From: JAOUEA01 sp041287635
GTDB lineage: Bacteria; Actinomycetota; UBA4738; HRBIN12
Assembly (NCBI GenBank): GCA_041287635.1
Contig: JBGGNG010000149.1
Span: 3,543-67,542 of the forward strand
Direction: 5' to 3'
Length of the DNA: 64,000 nt
Part shown: positions 16,704 to 25,525 of the stretch, one piece after another
Layout of the letters: the number at the start of each line of letters is the position of its first letter
Position numbering within the stretch: the stretch's first letter is position 1
Position numbers and translations under genes: made by a program
Notes under the pieces: generated by a model
Database searches by the model: none
What the model was told of the DNA's origin: nothing
What the model saw: the letters and a program-made list of their open reading frames with translations, nothing else

Positions 16704-17849
16704 ATGAACCTGCTCATCGGCGCCCTCATCTTCCTGCCCTTCCTCACGGTGATCATCGCGATCCACGAGCTGGGGCACTTCCACTTCGCGCGGCGATTCG
16801 GCATGAAGGTCACCGAGTACTTCATCGGGTTCGGCCCATGGAAGATCTGGTCCCGACGTCGAGGCGAGCTCGAGGTCGGCGTGAAGCCGATCTTCATCGG
16901 CGGCTACGTGAAGATCGCCGGCATGAACCCCTTCGAGGAGAACCCGCCCGAGGACACGCCGCGCCTCTACGGTTCGAAGCCGATCTGGCAGCGCGCGATC
17001 ACGATCTTCGCTGGTCCGGGCACGCACTTCGTGGTCGCGGCCCTGATCTTCGCGGTCTGGCTGATGGTCTTCGGCGATCCACGCACGGCGCCGCTCACGC
17101 CGCTCGTGATCGACGAGGTCGAGTTGACGATGAACGGCGACGAGTCGCCCGCCGCCGCCGCCGGGATCGAGTCGGGCGACCGCATCCTCGTGCTCGGCGG
17201 GGTCGACCGGCCCACGTCCGAGCAACTCACCGAGGTCGTCACGTCGCAGGTCGAGGATCGTCCGGGCGAGCCGCTCACGGTCGTGGTCGACCGCGACGGG
17301 GAACGCGTCACCCTCTCGGTCGTGCCCGAGCTCGACGAGGTCGAGGGCGAGACCCGTGGGCGCATGGGCGTGATCGTCGCCCCGCCCGACCCTCAGCCGG
17401 CAGGCATCGGCGCCGCGCTCGTCGGCGGTGTCAAGGAGGTCGGCTTCGCCGTGAAGGAGTCGTTCTCCCAGATCGGAAGGGTCTTCGGGCCCGAGGGCAT
17501 CGGGCGCGTGTTCGGGCTGCTGTTCAACGACGAGCAACGCACCGTCAACGATGCCGCGAGCGTCGTGGGCATCAGCGAGCAGGTCGGCGCCACGTCGTCG
17601 GCGGGGGACTGGTCGACGATCCTGTACCTCTTCGGGTTCGTGACCGTGTTCGTCGGCCTGATCAACCTCGTGCCGCTCCCGCCGTTCGACGGCGGCCACC
17701 TGCTCACCCTCGCGATCGAGAAGATCCGCGGGAAGCCGGTCGACATGCGTACCCTGATCCCGATCTCGGCCGCCGTCATGGCCTTCTTCGTGATGTTCGT
17801 CGGGGCCACGATCGTGCTCGACGTGACGAAGCCGATCACGCTCCCGTAG
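16704..17849 (+). CDS. rseP: Site-2 zinc metalloprotease RseP/Rip1
   Basis: A 381-residue intramembrane protease that cleaves membrane-bound regulators such as anti-sigma factors. First membrane helix carries the zinc site H21-E-L-G-H25; IGFGPWKIW and GGYVKIAGM follow; a PDZ domain lies about 135-225; the last-but-one helix has NLVPLPPFDGGH with the third zinc ligand. Membrane topology of about four helices is standard. It follows dxr by 10 nt, the usual dxr-rseP-ispG order, though here a two-component system is inserted before ispG. Confidence 0.94.
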   Translation: MNLLIGALIFLPFLTVIIAIHELGHFHFARRFGMKVTEYFIGFGPWKIWSRRRGELEVGVKPIFIGGYVKIAGMNPFEENPPEDTPRLYGSKPIWQRAITIFAGPGTHFVVAALIFAVWLMVFGDPRTAPLTPLVIDEVELTMNGDESPAAAAGIESGDRILVLGGVDRPTSEQLTEVVTSQVEDRPGEPLTVVVDRDGERVTLSVVPELDEVEGETRGRMGVIVAPPDPQPAGIGAALVGGVKEVGFAVKESFSQIGRVFGPEGIGRVFGLLFNDEQRTVNDAASVVGISEQVGATSSAGDWSTILYLFGFVTVFVGLINLVPLPPFDGGHLLTLAIEKIRGKPVDMRTLIPISAAVMAFFVMFVGATIVLDVTKPITLP

Positions 17850-17879
17850 GGGGCGTTCGACCCGCTCCCGGGATGCGTT

Positions 17880-17895
17880 GCGCCCGAGCGGGCGC
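17880..17895 (+). terminator. Terminator-like hairpin after rseP
   Basis: GCGCCC-GAGC-GGGCGC, a perfect 6-bp stem, 30 nt after the rseP stop and followed by a short T-rich stretch (ATTTCTC). It separates rseP from the response-regulator promoter. Confidence 0.45.
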
Positions 17896-17941
17896 CACGA
17901 TTTCTCAACACCGCCTCTGACCGCAGCACACATGCCCCGGA

Positions 17942-17947
17942 TACGAT
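17942..17947 (+). promoter_or_regulatory. -10 element of response regulator gene
   Basis: TACGAT, 6 nt before the GTG at 17954. Confidence 0.45.
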
Positions 17948-17953
17948 GCTCGC

Positions 17954-18649
17954 GTGGATCAGCAGACCGTGCTCGTCGTCGACGACGAGGAAGCCATCGC
18001 CGAGGCCGTCCGCGCCCGCCTGGAATCCGAGGGGTATCGGGTGCTCGTCGCCCTCGACGGGCCCGACGCGATCGAGCAGCACGCCGAGCATCACCCCGAC
18101 CTCGTCGTGCTCGACCTGATGCTCCCCGGCATGGACGGGCTCGAGGTCTGCAAGCAGATCCAGCGCGAGGGCTGGACCCCCGTGCTGATGCTGACCGCCA
18201 AGACCGAGGAAGCAGACAAGGTCGCCGGGTTCGCCGTCGGGGCCGACGACTACCTCACGAAGCCGTTCAGCCTGCGGGAGCTCGCCGCGCGGGTGAAGGC
18301 GATCCTGCGGCGCATGGAGCGCATGAGCGAGCAGAAGGACACGGGGCCGATCGAGCACCACGGGCTCGTGATGGACCCGAACAGGCGCCGGGTCACGGTC
18401 GACGGTGACGACGTCGGGCTCACCCCCCTCGAGTTCGAGATCCTCCTCACCCTCGCCCGTGACCCCGGCGTCGTCCTCAGTCGCGACCAGCTGATGGACC
18501 GTGTCTGGGGCTATCGCGACTTCGCGGGTGGCCGCGTGGTGGACTCCCACGTCGCCCGTATCCGCCGAAAGCTCGGCGAGGACGGCAACGAACCGCGGTT
18601 CATCCGCACCGTGCACGGCGTGGGGTACGCGTTCCAGGAACGGTCGTGA
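17954..18649 (+). CDS. OmpR/PhoB-type response regulator
   Basis: A 231-residue two-component regulator. Receiver domain 1-120: acidic pair in VVDDEE, phospho-acceptor Asp in LVVLDLMLPGMDG, Thr in LMLTAKTE and Lys in YLTKPFS. C-terminal winged helix with LTPLEFEILLTLA, VLSRDQLMDRVWG, VVDSHVARIRRKL and the wing VHGVGYAF. Partner is the overlapping histidine kinase gene downstream (GTGA overlap). The regulated genes are unknown; the pair resembles MtrA- or PhoP-like envelope regulators. Confidence 0.93.
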   Translation: MDQQTVLVVDDEEAIAEAVRARLESEGYRVLVALDGPDAIEQHAEHHPDLVVLDLMLPGMDGLEVCKQIQREGWTPVLMLTAKTEEADKVAGFAVGADDYLTKPFSLRELAARVKAILRRMERMSEQKDTGPIEHHGLVMDPNRRRVTVDGDDVGLTPLEFEILLTLARDPGVVLSRDQLMDRVWGYRDFAGGRVVDSHVARIRRKLGEDGNEPRFIRTVHGVGYAFQERS

Positions 18650-20022
18650 GCTCCCGGCGGTTCGAGCGCCTGCCCACGATCCGGGGCAAGCTCAGCACCA
18701 CGATCGTCGTCGCCGTCGCGATCGCGATCGCGATCTCGTACGCGGTGATCGGTTTCTGGCTCCGCAACTCACCACGCGACTCTGAGGCCATCGACGCGCT
18801 CACGCTTGCCCGCCGCATCGCGACCGGTGAGATCGCTGAACCACCGGCAGACACGATGGTGGTGCGGCGCAGCGCCACCGGCGAGATCACGGTCGAGGGC
18901 GTCAACCTCGGTGATCTCCCGCCCGATACCCCCGGCCGGGTGCCGCGCTGGGACGTCAAGGGCAGCAACGTCTGGGCGTCGATCCCGACCGACGACGGCG
19001 GCAGCCTGATCGTGATGTACCCCTCGCCCACACGAGGGGGGGCGCTGGGCCGTATCTCGTCCACGCTCGGATTCCTGCAGAGCGTGTGGCGAGGGTTCTT
19101 GTTGGCGGGAGCGATCGCAGCAGTGATCGCGTTGGGACTGGCTCGGTGGTTCGCGCGTGGCATGACGCAGCCGCTTCGCGACATGGCCGAGGCGGCGCGC
19201 CGCATGGAGACCGGCGACTACTCGACCCGCGTCCACACGAACTCGCGGGATGAGGTCGGACAGCTCGCGGTCGCCTTCAACCGCATGAGCGCGGAGCTCG
19301 AGCTCCTTGAGACGTCGCGTCGCGACCTCGTGGCCAACGTCTCCCACGAGCTCAAGACGCCGATCACCGCGATCCGGGCGCACCTGGAGAACCTGCTCGA
19401 TGGCGTCGAGGAGCCGAACGCCGAGACGCTCGAGGTGATGCTGGCGCAGTCCGAGCGCCTCGGCCGCCTCGTGGAGCAACTGCTCGATCTCTCGAAGCTG
19501 GAGTCAGGCGAGGTGCCCCTGCGCCGCGAAGAGGTCTCGTTGGGCCCGCTGGTGACGCAGGTGATGTCGGAGATCGAGGTGGCCAGCGCCGATCGCGACG
19601 TCGACGTTCGCAGCGACCTGCCCGACGATCTTCCGCCGATCGAGGCCGATCCCGAGCGCGTGCATCAGGTGATCTTCAACCTCGTCGACAACGCCGTGAG
19701 GTTCACCCCCGAGGGCGGCGAGGTGCGCATCGAGGCGCACCGGCACAACGGATCGGTCGAGGTGAGCGTGGCCGACACCGGGATGGGCATCCCGCCCGAG
19801 GCACTGCCGCGGCTCTTCGAGCGCTTCTACCGCGTCGACCCCGCGCGAGCTCGCGAAGGCGGCGGCACCGGCATCGGGCTCGCGATCGCGCGATCCGTCG
19901 TGGAGGCACACGGCGGCACGATCCGAGCCGAGAGCCAGCCGGGCCACGGCAGCACCTTCACCTTCGATCTGCCGGTCGCTCGTCCGGCGGCGCCCGCTGG
20001 CACGAACAGGAGGGATCCGTGA
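18646..20022 (+). CDS. Membrane sensor histidine kinase
   Basis: A 458-residue kinase. Two membrane segments (about 16-39 and 146-168) flank an extracytoplasmic sensor of about 105 residues; a HAMP domain follows (ARGMTQPLRDMAEAARRM). DHp domain with phospho-acceptor His in VANVSHELKTPITAI; ATPase domain with the N box VIFNLVDNAVRFTP, G1 VADTGMGIP, F box RLFERFYRVD and G2 GGTGIGLAIA. Cognate of the regulator just upstream. Its stop overlaps the start of yjbQ. Confidence 0.93.
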   Translation: MSSRRFERLPTIRGKLSTTIVVAVAIAIAISYAVIGFWLRNSPRDSEAIDALTLARRIATGEIAEPPADTMVVRRSATGEITVEGVNLGDLPPDTPGRVPRWDVKGSNVWASIPTDDGGSLIVMYPSPTRGGALGRISSTLGFLQSVWRGFLLAGAIAAVIALGLARWFARGMTQPLRDMAEAARRMETGDYSTRVHTNSRDEVGQLAVAFNRMSAELELLETSRRDLVANVSHELKTPITAIRAHLENLLDGVEEPNAETLEVMLAQSERLGRLVEQLLDLSKLESGEVPLRREEVSLGPLVTQVMSEIEVASADRDVDVRSDLPDDLPPIEADPERVHQVIFNLVDNAVRFTPEGGEVRIEAHRHNGSVEVSVADTGMGIPPEALPRLFERFYRVDPARAREGGGTGIGLAIARSVVEAHGGTIRAESQPGHGSTFTFDLPVARPAAPAGTNRRDP

Positions 20023-20468
20023 AGTCCGTCACCACCACCGTCACGATCTCCGCCCCCGAGCGGTACGCGTTCCTCGACCTCACCGACGACCTGCGCCGAG
20101 CGGTCAAGGACTCCGGGGTGACCGAGGGCGCAGCGATCGTTTTCTGTGCACACACGACGTGTGCCCTGCTGATCAACGAATGGGAGGACGGGGCGATGGC
20201 CGACTTCCGCCGCCACCTCACCGACCTCGTACCGCATGAGGGCATCTACTACCAGCACGACGACTTCGAGGTCCGCACGCAGAACATGAACCCCGACGAG
20301 CGCGAGAACGGGCATGCGCACGTGAAGGCGATGCTGCTCTCCGCGACCTCGCACGCGATCCCCGTGGTCGCCGGCGAGCCCGCCTTCGGCACGTGGCAGC
20401 GTCTGATCCTCTTCGAGATGGACGAGCCCAAGGACCGAACGATCACGTTCCAGGTGTTCGGCGGCTGA
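20019..20468 (+). CDS. YjbQ/UPF0047 family protein
   Basis: A 149-residue single-domain protein of the YjbQ (UPF0047) family, annotated elsewhere as secondary thiamine-phosphate synthase because family members can replace ThiE weakly in E. coli. Diagnostic features: VFCAHTTCALLINEWEDGA, then NGHAHVKAMLLSAT and GTWQRLILFEMDEP, with His residues likely binding metal. GTG start overlaps the kinase stop and has AGGAGG 5 nt upstream. The physiological substrate is uncertain. Confidence 0.88.
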   Translation: MKSVTTTVTISAPERYAFLDLTDDLRRAVKDSGVTEGAAIVFCAHTTCALLINEWEDGAMADFRRHLTDLVPHEGIYYQHDDFEVRTQNMNPDERENGHAHVKAMLLSATSHAIPVVAGEPAFGTWQRLILFEMDEPKDRTITFQVFGG

Positions 20469-20509
20469 TCGCGGCCGGCGCAACGCAGGAGCCTGGGAGA
20501 CTGACGGAC

Positions 20510-21622
20510 GTGGGCATCGAGCGCAGGAAGAGCCGGCAGATCGACCTCGGCGGCGTCGCGATCGGCGGCGACGCGCCCGTGTCGATCCAGTCGATGACCA
20601 CGACGAAGACCGCCGACATCAACGCCACGCTGCAGCAGATCGCCTCGCTCGTCGCGGCGGGCGTCGACATCGTGCGCGTCGCGGTGCCGCACTGGGAGGA
20701 CGCGGAGGCGCTCGTCGCGATCGCGGCGAAGTCCACCGTGCCGGTGGTCGCCGACATCCACTTCCAGTGGAAGTACGCGATGGCCGCGCTGGAAGCCGGC
20801 ATCCAGGGTCTACGCATCAACCCGGGGAACATCAAGTACCAAGACAAGGTGCGGCTGATCGCGCGCGAGGCCAAGGACCGAGGCGTGCCGATCCGCATCG
20901 GGGTGAACGCCGGATCGCTCGAGCCAGAGCTGCTCGCGAAGTACGGGAAGCCCACTCCCGACGCGTTGGTCGAGAGCGCGCTGAACGAGGCGCGCATCCT
21001 CGAGGACGAGGACTTCCTCGACATCAAGATCAGCGTGAAGCACTCGAACCCCCTCGTGATGATCGAGAGCTACCGGCAGCTCGCCGAGGCGTGCGACTAC
21101 CCCTTGCATCTCGGCGTGACCGAGGCGGGTCCGATGCCGCTCGGCGGCGTGAAGAGCGCGGTCGGCATCGGCGCGCTGCTCGCCGAGGGCATCGGCGACA
21201 CGATCCGGGTCTCGCTCACCGACGATCCGGTGGACGAGGTCAAGGTCGGGACGTCGATCCTGCGGTCGCTGGGGCTCCGCACGCGCGGGCTGGACCTGGT
21301 CGCGTGCCCCTCGTGCGGTCGGGCCGAGGTCAACGTGCTCGAGCTGACGCAGAAGGTGAACGCCGCGATCGAGAACGAGAGGTTCACCGTGCCGATGCGC
21401 GTCGCTGTGATGGGGTGCGTCGTGAACGGACCGGGAGAGGCCCGCGAGGCCGATGTCGGTATCGCGAGCGGCAACGGCCTCGGATTCATCATCCGCCAGG
21501 GTGAGGTCGTGTCCAAGGTGCCTGAGGACGAGCTCGTCGACGCGCTGCTCGCCGAGGCGCGTTCGGTCGCCGCCGAGAAGATCGCAGCCGGCGAGAACCC
21601 GAACGATCCTGCGTCAGGATAA
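20510..21622 (+). CDS. ispG: (E)-4-hydroxy-3-methylbut-2-enyl-diphosphate synthase
   Basis: A 370-residue IspG (GcpE), the iron-sulfur enzyme converting MEcPP to HMBPP. TIM-barrel part begins with PVSIQSMTTTKT and contains RVAVPHWEDAEAL, VVADIHFQ, GLRINPGN and DIKISVKHSNP; C-terminal domain has the cluster ligands in ACPSCGRAEV and MGCVVNGPGEAREAD. GTG at 20510 is chosen over longer frames because IspG homology starts right there and GGGAG precedes it. It completes the dxr-rseP-ispG neighbourhood. Confidence 0.95.
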   Translation: MGIERRKSRQIDLGGVAIGGDAPVSIQSMTTTKTADINATLQQIASLVAAGVDIVRVAVPHWEDAEALVAIAAKSTVPVVADIHFQWKYAMAALEAGIQGLRINPGNIKYQDKVRLIAREAKDRGVPIRIGVNAGSLEPELLAKYGKPTPDALVESALNEARILEDEDFLDIKISVKHSNPLVMIESYRQLAEACDYPLHLGVTEAGPMPLGGVKSAVGIGALLAEGIGDTIRVSLTDDPVDEVKVGTSILRSLGLRTRGLDLVACPSCGRAEVNVLELTQKVNAAIENERFTVPMRVAVMGCVVNGPGEAREADVGIASGNGLGFIIRQGEVVSKVPEDELVDALLAEARSVAAEKIAAGENPNDPASG

Positions 21623-21673
21623 GCGCGAGCTCCGGGCGCAATCCGGCCACCGTCCGCGGCCGATACACCCACC

Positions 21674-22663
21674 ATGAGGGCATCCCGAGCGAGTGCGGCC
21701 GTCGTCGTCGCGAGCGCCGTCGTCGTCGCGATCGCCGCCGTCGTCGCGATCGTCGTGCCGTCGTCGGCGGGCCTGATCACTCGCGGGCCGGTTCCGGGGA
21801 CCGCGTGCGAGGTCTTCCCTGCCGACAACGTGTGGCGACTCGAGGTCTCGGGCCTGCCGAAACATCCGAAGAGCGCGGTATGGAAGCGCTCGAGCCACGC
21901 CAGCTCGACCGATCTGCATCCCGACTTCGGCCCGCCCGACTACGGGATCCCGTATGACGTGGTCGGTGCCGCGCACGACGACGTGAGCGTCGACTTCCAG
22001 TACGAGGACGAGAGCGACGCCGGTCCCTACCCCTACGGTCCGGACACCACGGTCGAGGGCGGTTCGGACCGGCACGCGCTCATGGTCGACGAGGACACCT
22101 GCACCCTCTACGAGCTCTTCAACGCTCGGTGGAGCGGTGGCGACCCGGCGGCCGGCAGCGGCGCGATCTTCGATCTCGGCTCGAACGCCCTGCGGCCGGC
22201 GGGGTGGACGAGCGCCGACGCGGCCGGGCTGCCGATCTTCCCGGGGCTCGTGCGATGGGACGAGGTGCAGGCCGGCGAGATCGACCACGCGATCCGGTTC
22301 ACGGTCGCGTGCACCACCCGGCGCTACGTGTGGCCGGCGCGGCACCAGGCCGGGGTGAGCGACCGCCGGTGTCCGCCGATGGGTGCTCGCTTCCGCTTGA
22401 AGCGTGGCTTCGACATCAGCGGGTTCGGCGAGAACGCGCAGGTCGTGCTGCTCGCGATGCAGCGCTTCGGCATGATCGTCGCCGACAACCGGAGCGACTG
22501 GTACTTCCAGGGCACGGTCGACGACGGGTGGACGAACGGCCTGCTCGATCAGCTGAAGCAGGTGCCTGGGGGCGCGTTCGTCGCCGTCGACGCGAGGGGA
22601 TGCCGCGTGTCGAAAGACAGCGCGGCGTTCGCCTACGGCCCGGACTGCCCGGCCTCGAACTGA
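21674..22663 (+). CDS. Secreted protein of unknown function
   Basis: A 329-residue protein with an N-terminal signal/anchor (hydrophobic residues about 8-34). The mature part resembles a widespread but unnamed family of bacterial secreted proteins, recognised by CEVFPADNVWR, HPDFGPPDYGIPYDVV, GSGAIFDLGSNALRPAGWT-SADAAGLPIFPGLVR and RRYVWPARHQAG. Five Cys in the exported part could form disulfides. Many invariant Asp, His and Trp suggest an enzyme, perhaps acting on carbohydrate, but no function is established. Convergent with the next gene 15 nt away. Confidence 0.75.
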   Translation: MRASRASAAVVVASAVVVAIAAVVAIVVPSSAGLITRGPVPGTACEVFPADNVWRLEVSGLPKHPKSAVWKRSSHASSTDLHPDFGPPDYGIPYDVVGAAHDDVSVDFQYEDESDAGPYPYGPDTTVEGGSDRHALMVDEDTCTLYELFNARWSGGDPAAGSGAIFDLGSNALRPAGWTSADAAGLPIFPGLVRWDEVQAGEIDHAIRFTVACTTRRYVWPARHQAGVSDRRCPPMGARFRLKRGFDISGFGENAQVVLLAMQRFGMIVADNRSDWYFQGTVDDGWTNGLLDQLKQVPGGAFVAVDARGCRVSKDSAAFAYGPDCPASN

Positions 22664-22678
22664 TCTCCGTCCTCGTCC

Positions 22679-23257
22679 TCAGCCGAGCGGCGCGGCCGGG
22701 TTGCGGCCCGACAGCGCGACCAGGCGGGTTGAGGGGTCGGCGTCCTCGGGCACCTCGACCGGCGGGGCGAGGATGCCCGCCTCGACCCATCCCGCCGCCT
22801 GCGGCGCGAACCAGGCGCACAGGTCGCGAGCGACGTCGTCGGGGATCGTGTGCTCGACCCCGATGCTCTGAGCCACGTCCCATCCGTGGATCGAGGCGTC
22901 GAACAGCATCTGCGTCAGGTACTCGTCGGCGGTGAGCTCGCCGCCCGACGTATGCACCGGTGCGTCGAGGTTCGACGATCGCACGCCGTCGATGGCCGCC
23001 ACCTTCGCGGATCCCCATGCCCCGATCGGGTCGTCGCCGAGCCGGTCACCCTCGTACCTGCTGCCGATCTCCGTGAGGGTCGCGCCCGCGACGAGGTCGG
23101 GCACCCACAGGGTCTCGTAGACGAGGTGATCCAGGAGCATCCGAAGGTCCCACTCGGTGCACGGGGTAGGGTCGCTCCACCGGCCGGATGTGATCCTTCG
23201 CACGTGTCGGTCCACCTCGTCGAGCGCCCCCAGATACCGGGCTGCCACGTCCTGCAT
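22679..23257 (-). CDS. TIGR03086-type DinB-fold protein
   Basis: A 192-residue protein of the maleylpyruvate-isomerase N-terminal/DinB-like superfamily, TIGR03086 type. The four-helix bundle shows WSDPTPCTEWDLRMLLDHLV near the N-terminus, then FDASIHGWDVAQ, whose His residues would hold a metal. Many relatives are mycothiol- or bacillithiol-dependent transferases; the substrate is unknown. Start ATG 23257 is preferred over an upstream in-frame codon because GGGAGGA lies 5 nt before it, with TAGCGT further upstream. Confidence 0.8.
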   Translation of the reverse strand: MQDVAARYLGALDEVDRHVRRITSGRWSDPTPCTEWDLRMLLDHLVYETLWVPDLVAGATLTEIGSRYEGDRLGDDPIGAWGSAKVAAIDGVRSSNLDAPVHTSGGELTADEYLTQMLFDASIHGWDVAQSIGVEHTIPDDVARDLCAWFAPQAAGWVEAGILAPPVEVPEDADPSTRLVALSGRNPAAPLG

Positions 23258-23283
23258 CCCACTCCTCCCGTCCGGTTCCGCGG

Positions 23284-23289
23284 ACGCTA
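23284..23289 (-). promoter_or_regulatory. -10 element upstream of TIGR03086 gene
   Basis: TAGCGT on the minus strand, leaving a leader of roughly 20 nt with a ribosome-binding site; suggests this gene is transcribed separately from trpG. Confidence 0.35.
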
Positions 23290-23314
23290 CCACCGTGCCC
23301 TCGCAGAGCGCGGC

Positions 23315-23881
23315 TCAGCCGGTGAGCGCGAGGAAGTTCCGCACGATCGTCGGACCCTCGGGTGTCAGGATGCTCTCGGGATGGAACTGCACCCCGTACC
23401 TCGGCAGCTCGCGATGCTGGGTGCCCATCACGAGACCGTCCTCGGTCCAGGCCGTGAGGCGCAGCTCCTCGGGCAGGTGATCGCGTTCCACGACCAGGGA
23501 GTGGTAGCGCCCGGCCTCGAAGGGGTCGTGCACGCCTCCGAAGATGCCGCTGCCGACGTGTCGCACCGACGAGGCCTTGCCGTGGACGGGCTCGGTGCGG
23601 TCGACCGAGCCGCCGTACTCGATGCCGATCGCCTGGTGCCCGAGGCACACGCCGAGCACGGGGACGGTGTCCGGCAAGACCTCGAGCAGGTCGGTGAAGC
23701 ATCCCGCCGACTCGGGGCGTCCCGGGCCCGGCGAGAGGATCACCCCCGCGGGGGCACGTGCGACCAATGCCTCGGCAGACTCGGCATCGCTCTTCACGAC
23801 CTCCGTCTCGTGCCCGAGGCTCTCGATCAGCTGCACGAGGTTGTAGGTGAACGAGTCGTAGTGGTCGACGACCAGGATCAT
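23315..23881 (-). CDS. trpG: Anthranilate synthase glutamine amidotransferase subunit
   Basis: A 188-residue class I glutamine amidotransferase giving ammonia to TrpE. Nucleophile Cys79 in GVCLGHQAIG, and the His167/Glu169 pair in VQFHPESI; DSFTYNLVQ and ILSPGPGRP are typical of TrpG/PabA. Its ATG overlaps the trpE stop (ATGA). Sequence alone cannot exclude PabA or a dual-use subunit; the Trp-coding leader upstream of trpE favours tryptophan synthesis. Confidence 0.9.
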   Translation of the reverse strand: MILVVDHYDSFTYNLVQLIESLGHETEVVKSDAESAEALVARAPAGVILSPGPGRPESAGCFTDLLEVLPDTVPVLGVCLGHQAIGIEYGGSVDRTEPVHGKASSVRHVGSGIFGGVHDPFEAGRYHSLVVERDHLPEELRLTAWTEDGLVMGTQHRELPRYGVQFHPESILTPEGPTIVRNFLALTG

Positions 23882-25371
23882 CGGAGCGCCTCCTCGGTCG
23901 TACCTCGAGCGGCGCGAGGCGCCACCGCGGGCAGCAGGGCCGACGCCTTGGCCTTCGTCTCGTCGAGCTCGGTCTGCGGATCGGAATCGGCGACGACGCC
24001 GGCGCCCGACTGCAGATGCGCCTTCCCGTCCTTCACGACCGCGGTGCGGATCGTGATGCAGAAGTCGAGGTCACCCTGGAACGTGCAGTAGCCCACGGCG
24101 CCGCCGTACGGCCCACGTGCATCGGGCTCGTGCGAGGCGATCAGTTCCATCGCGCGGCGCTTCGGCGCGCCGCTCAGGGTTCCGGCCGGGAACGTGACCG
24201 ACAGGGCATCGAACGGGTGCATGTCGTCTCGCAGGTCGCCCTCCACCGTCGAGACGATGTGCATCACCTTCGTGAACCGCTCGACCTCCATGAGCTGGGT
24301 CGGGACGACGCTGCCGGCCGTGCACACCCGGCCGAGGTCGTTGCGGGCGAGGTCCACGAGCATCGCGTGCTCGGCCCGCTCCTTCGGGTCGGCGAGCAGC
24401 TCCAGTTCGAGCTCGTGGTCGCGGACCTCGGTCTCGCCCCGCGGACGAGTGCCCGCGATCGGGCGGGTCGAGACCCGGCCCTGCTCGACGCGGACCAACG
24501 GTTCCGGTGACGAACCCGCGAGCTCGATGCCCATCATCCTCACGAAGAACATGTAGGGCGCCGGGTTCGCGACCCGCAGGCGTCGATAGATCGCGGAGCC
24601 GCCGTCGGGCGCCGGGAACGTGACCCGGCGAGAGGCCACCCCCTGGAAGATGTCGCCGGCCAGGATGTGCTCCTGGAACGAGGCGACGATCTCGCGGTAC
24701 CGCTCGTCGGACATGTTGGGTTCGCCGACGACGTCGGACGCGCCCTCCGGCATCGGCGCCAGCTCGGGCGGCGTCGCGTGCTGGATGCGACCCGCCAACT
24801 CGTGCACGGCCGCGACCCCCTCGTCGTAGCGACCGGCCGGCACGTGTGCGACGAGCATGAGGCGCTGCTTCCAGTGGTCGAACACGACGGCCCGATCGAC
24901 GACGAGCAGGGCGATCGGCGGCACCGGAGCCGACGATGGATCGGGGACGGGGTGGCCGTCGAGCAGCGTCGCGGCTTCGAACGCCACGTACCCCATCAGT
25001 CCCCCGGTCAGGGCCGGAAGATCGGGCAGCCGGGGGGCTCCCAGCGACCTCGCGATCTCGATCAGCGCCTGTCGGGGCGGCCCGGCCGCCGAGGCGATCG
25101 GAAGCTCGCGGCTCACGTCGACGATCCGCAGCCCCTCGTGATCCCCCACGACTGTGGCGGCCGGGTCGCCGGCCACGAACGAGTACCGGCCCCATCGCTC
25201 GGAGCGTTCCACCGACTCGAGCAGCAGGCCCGGGCCGACGCCGGCGAGCCCCGGGAACAGCCCCACCGGGGTGGAGACATCGGAGAGCAGCTCGGCCCAG
25301 ACCGGCACGAGCGGCCAGTCGGCCGCCAGGGAGTCGAACGTCGCGCGGTCGGGTTGGATCTGCAGTTCCAC
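23878..25371 (-). CDS. trpE: Anthranilate synthase component I
   Basis: A 497-residue chorismate-binding enzyme forming anthranilate. N-terminal Trp-binding region includes LLESVERSERWGRYSF (LLES feedback element), then the catalytic domain: EHILAGDIFQGVASRR, SSPEPLVRV, TRPIAGTRPRG, DLARNDLGRV, FPAGTLSGAPK and AVGYCTFQGDLDFCI. The start is GTG at 25371, with AGGAGG at 25381-25386 spaced 9 nt; longer in-frame readings run through the leader hairpin and are rejected. The leader peptide and hairpin upstream imply attenuation by charged tRNA-Trp. Confidence 0.93.
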   Translation of the reverse strand: MELQIQPDRATFDSLAADWPLVPVWAELLSDVSTPVGLFPGLAGVGPGLLLESVERSERWGRYSFVAGDPAATVVGDHEGLRIVDVSRELPIASAAGPPRQALIEIARSLGAPRLPDLPALTGGLMGYVAFEAATLLDGHPVPDPSSAPVPPIALLVVDRAVVFDHWKQRLMLVAHVPAGRYDEGVAAVHELAGRIQHATPPELAPMPEGASDVVGEPNMSDERYREIVASFQEHILAGDIFQGVASRRVTFPAPDGGSAIYRRLRVANPAPYMFFVRMMGIELAGSSPEPLVRVEQGRVSTRPIAGTRPRGETEVRDHELELELLADPKERAEHAMLVDLARNDLGRVCTAGSVVPTQLMEVERFTKVMHIVSTVEGDLRDDMHPFDALSVTFPAGTLSGAPKRRAMELIASHEPDARGPYGGAVGYCTFQGDLDFCITIRTAVVKDGKAHLQSGAGVVADSDPQTELDETKAKASALLPAVAPRAARGTTEEALR

Positions 25372-25400
25372 GGTGCGGCGCCTCCTCATGAGAACGAACG

Positions 25401-25421
25401 ACCCCGGGGGTCGCCCGGGGT
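25401..25421 (-). terminator. trp attenuator-like hairpin
   Basis: Stem ACCCCGGG/CCCGGGGT with a 5-nt loop, extendable by a bulged CGA/TCG pair, between the leader peptide stop and the trpE ribosome-binding site. It is followed on the minus strand by CGTTCGTTCTC, weakly T-rich. Position and stability fit a transcription attenuator; the competing anti-terminator pairing was not worked out. Confidence 0.6.
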
Positions 25422-25450
25422 TCGCGGTCATCGATGTGGAGCGGTGATCG

Positions 25451-25519
25451 TCAGACGAGCGCGAGCGCCGGGTCGAGAGCGTCCCGGCGCCAGGACCAAC
25501 GGATCGCACGCGTCGACAT
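25451..25519 (-). CDS. trpL: trp leader peptide (22 aa)
   Basis: A 22-codon ORF starting ATG TCG ACG with Trp codons at positions 8 and 10 (R-W-S-W-R) and a TGA stop, ending 80 nt before the trpE GTG. Trp is rare, so two within three codons next to trpE is the hallmark of an attenuation leader peptide, as known for Streptomyces trpE. It is immediately preceded by a strong promoter and is probably translated from a leaderless mRNA. Confidence 0.8.
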   Translation of the reverse strand: MSTRAIRWSWRRDALDPALALV

Positions 25520-25525
25520 GCGGCG

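Noticed and set aside
14426..16897. 823-codon minus-strand ORF across cdsA and dxr
   Set aside because: Crosses gene boundaries of two confirmed plus-strand genes; composition typical of antisense reading in GC-rich DNA.
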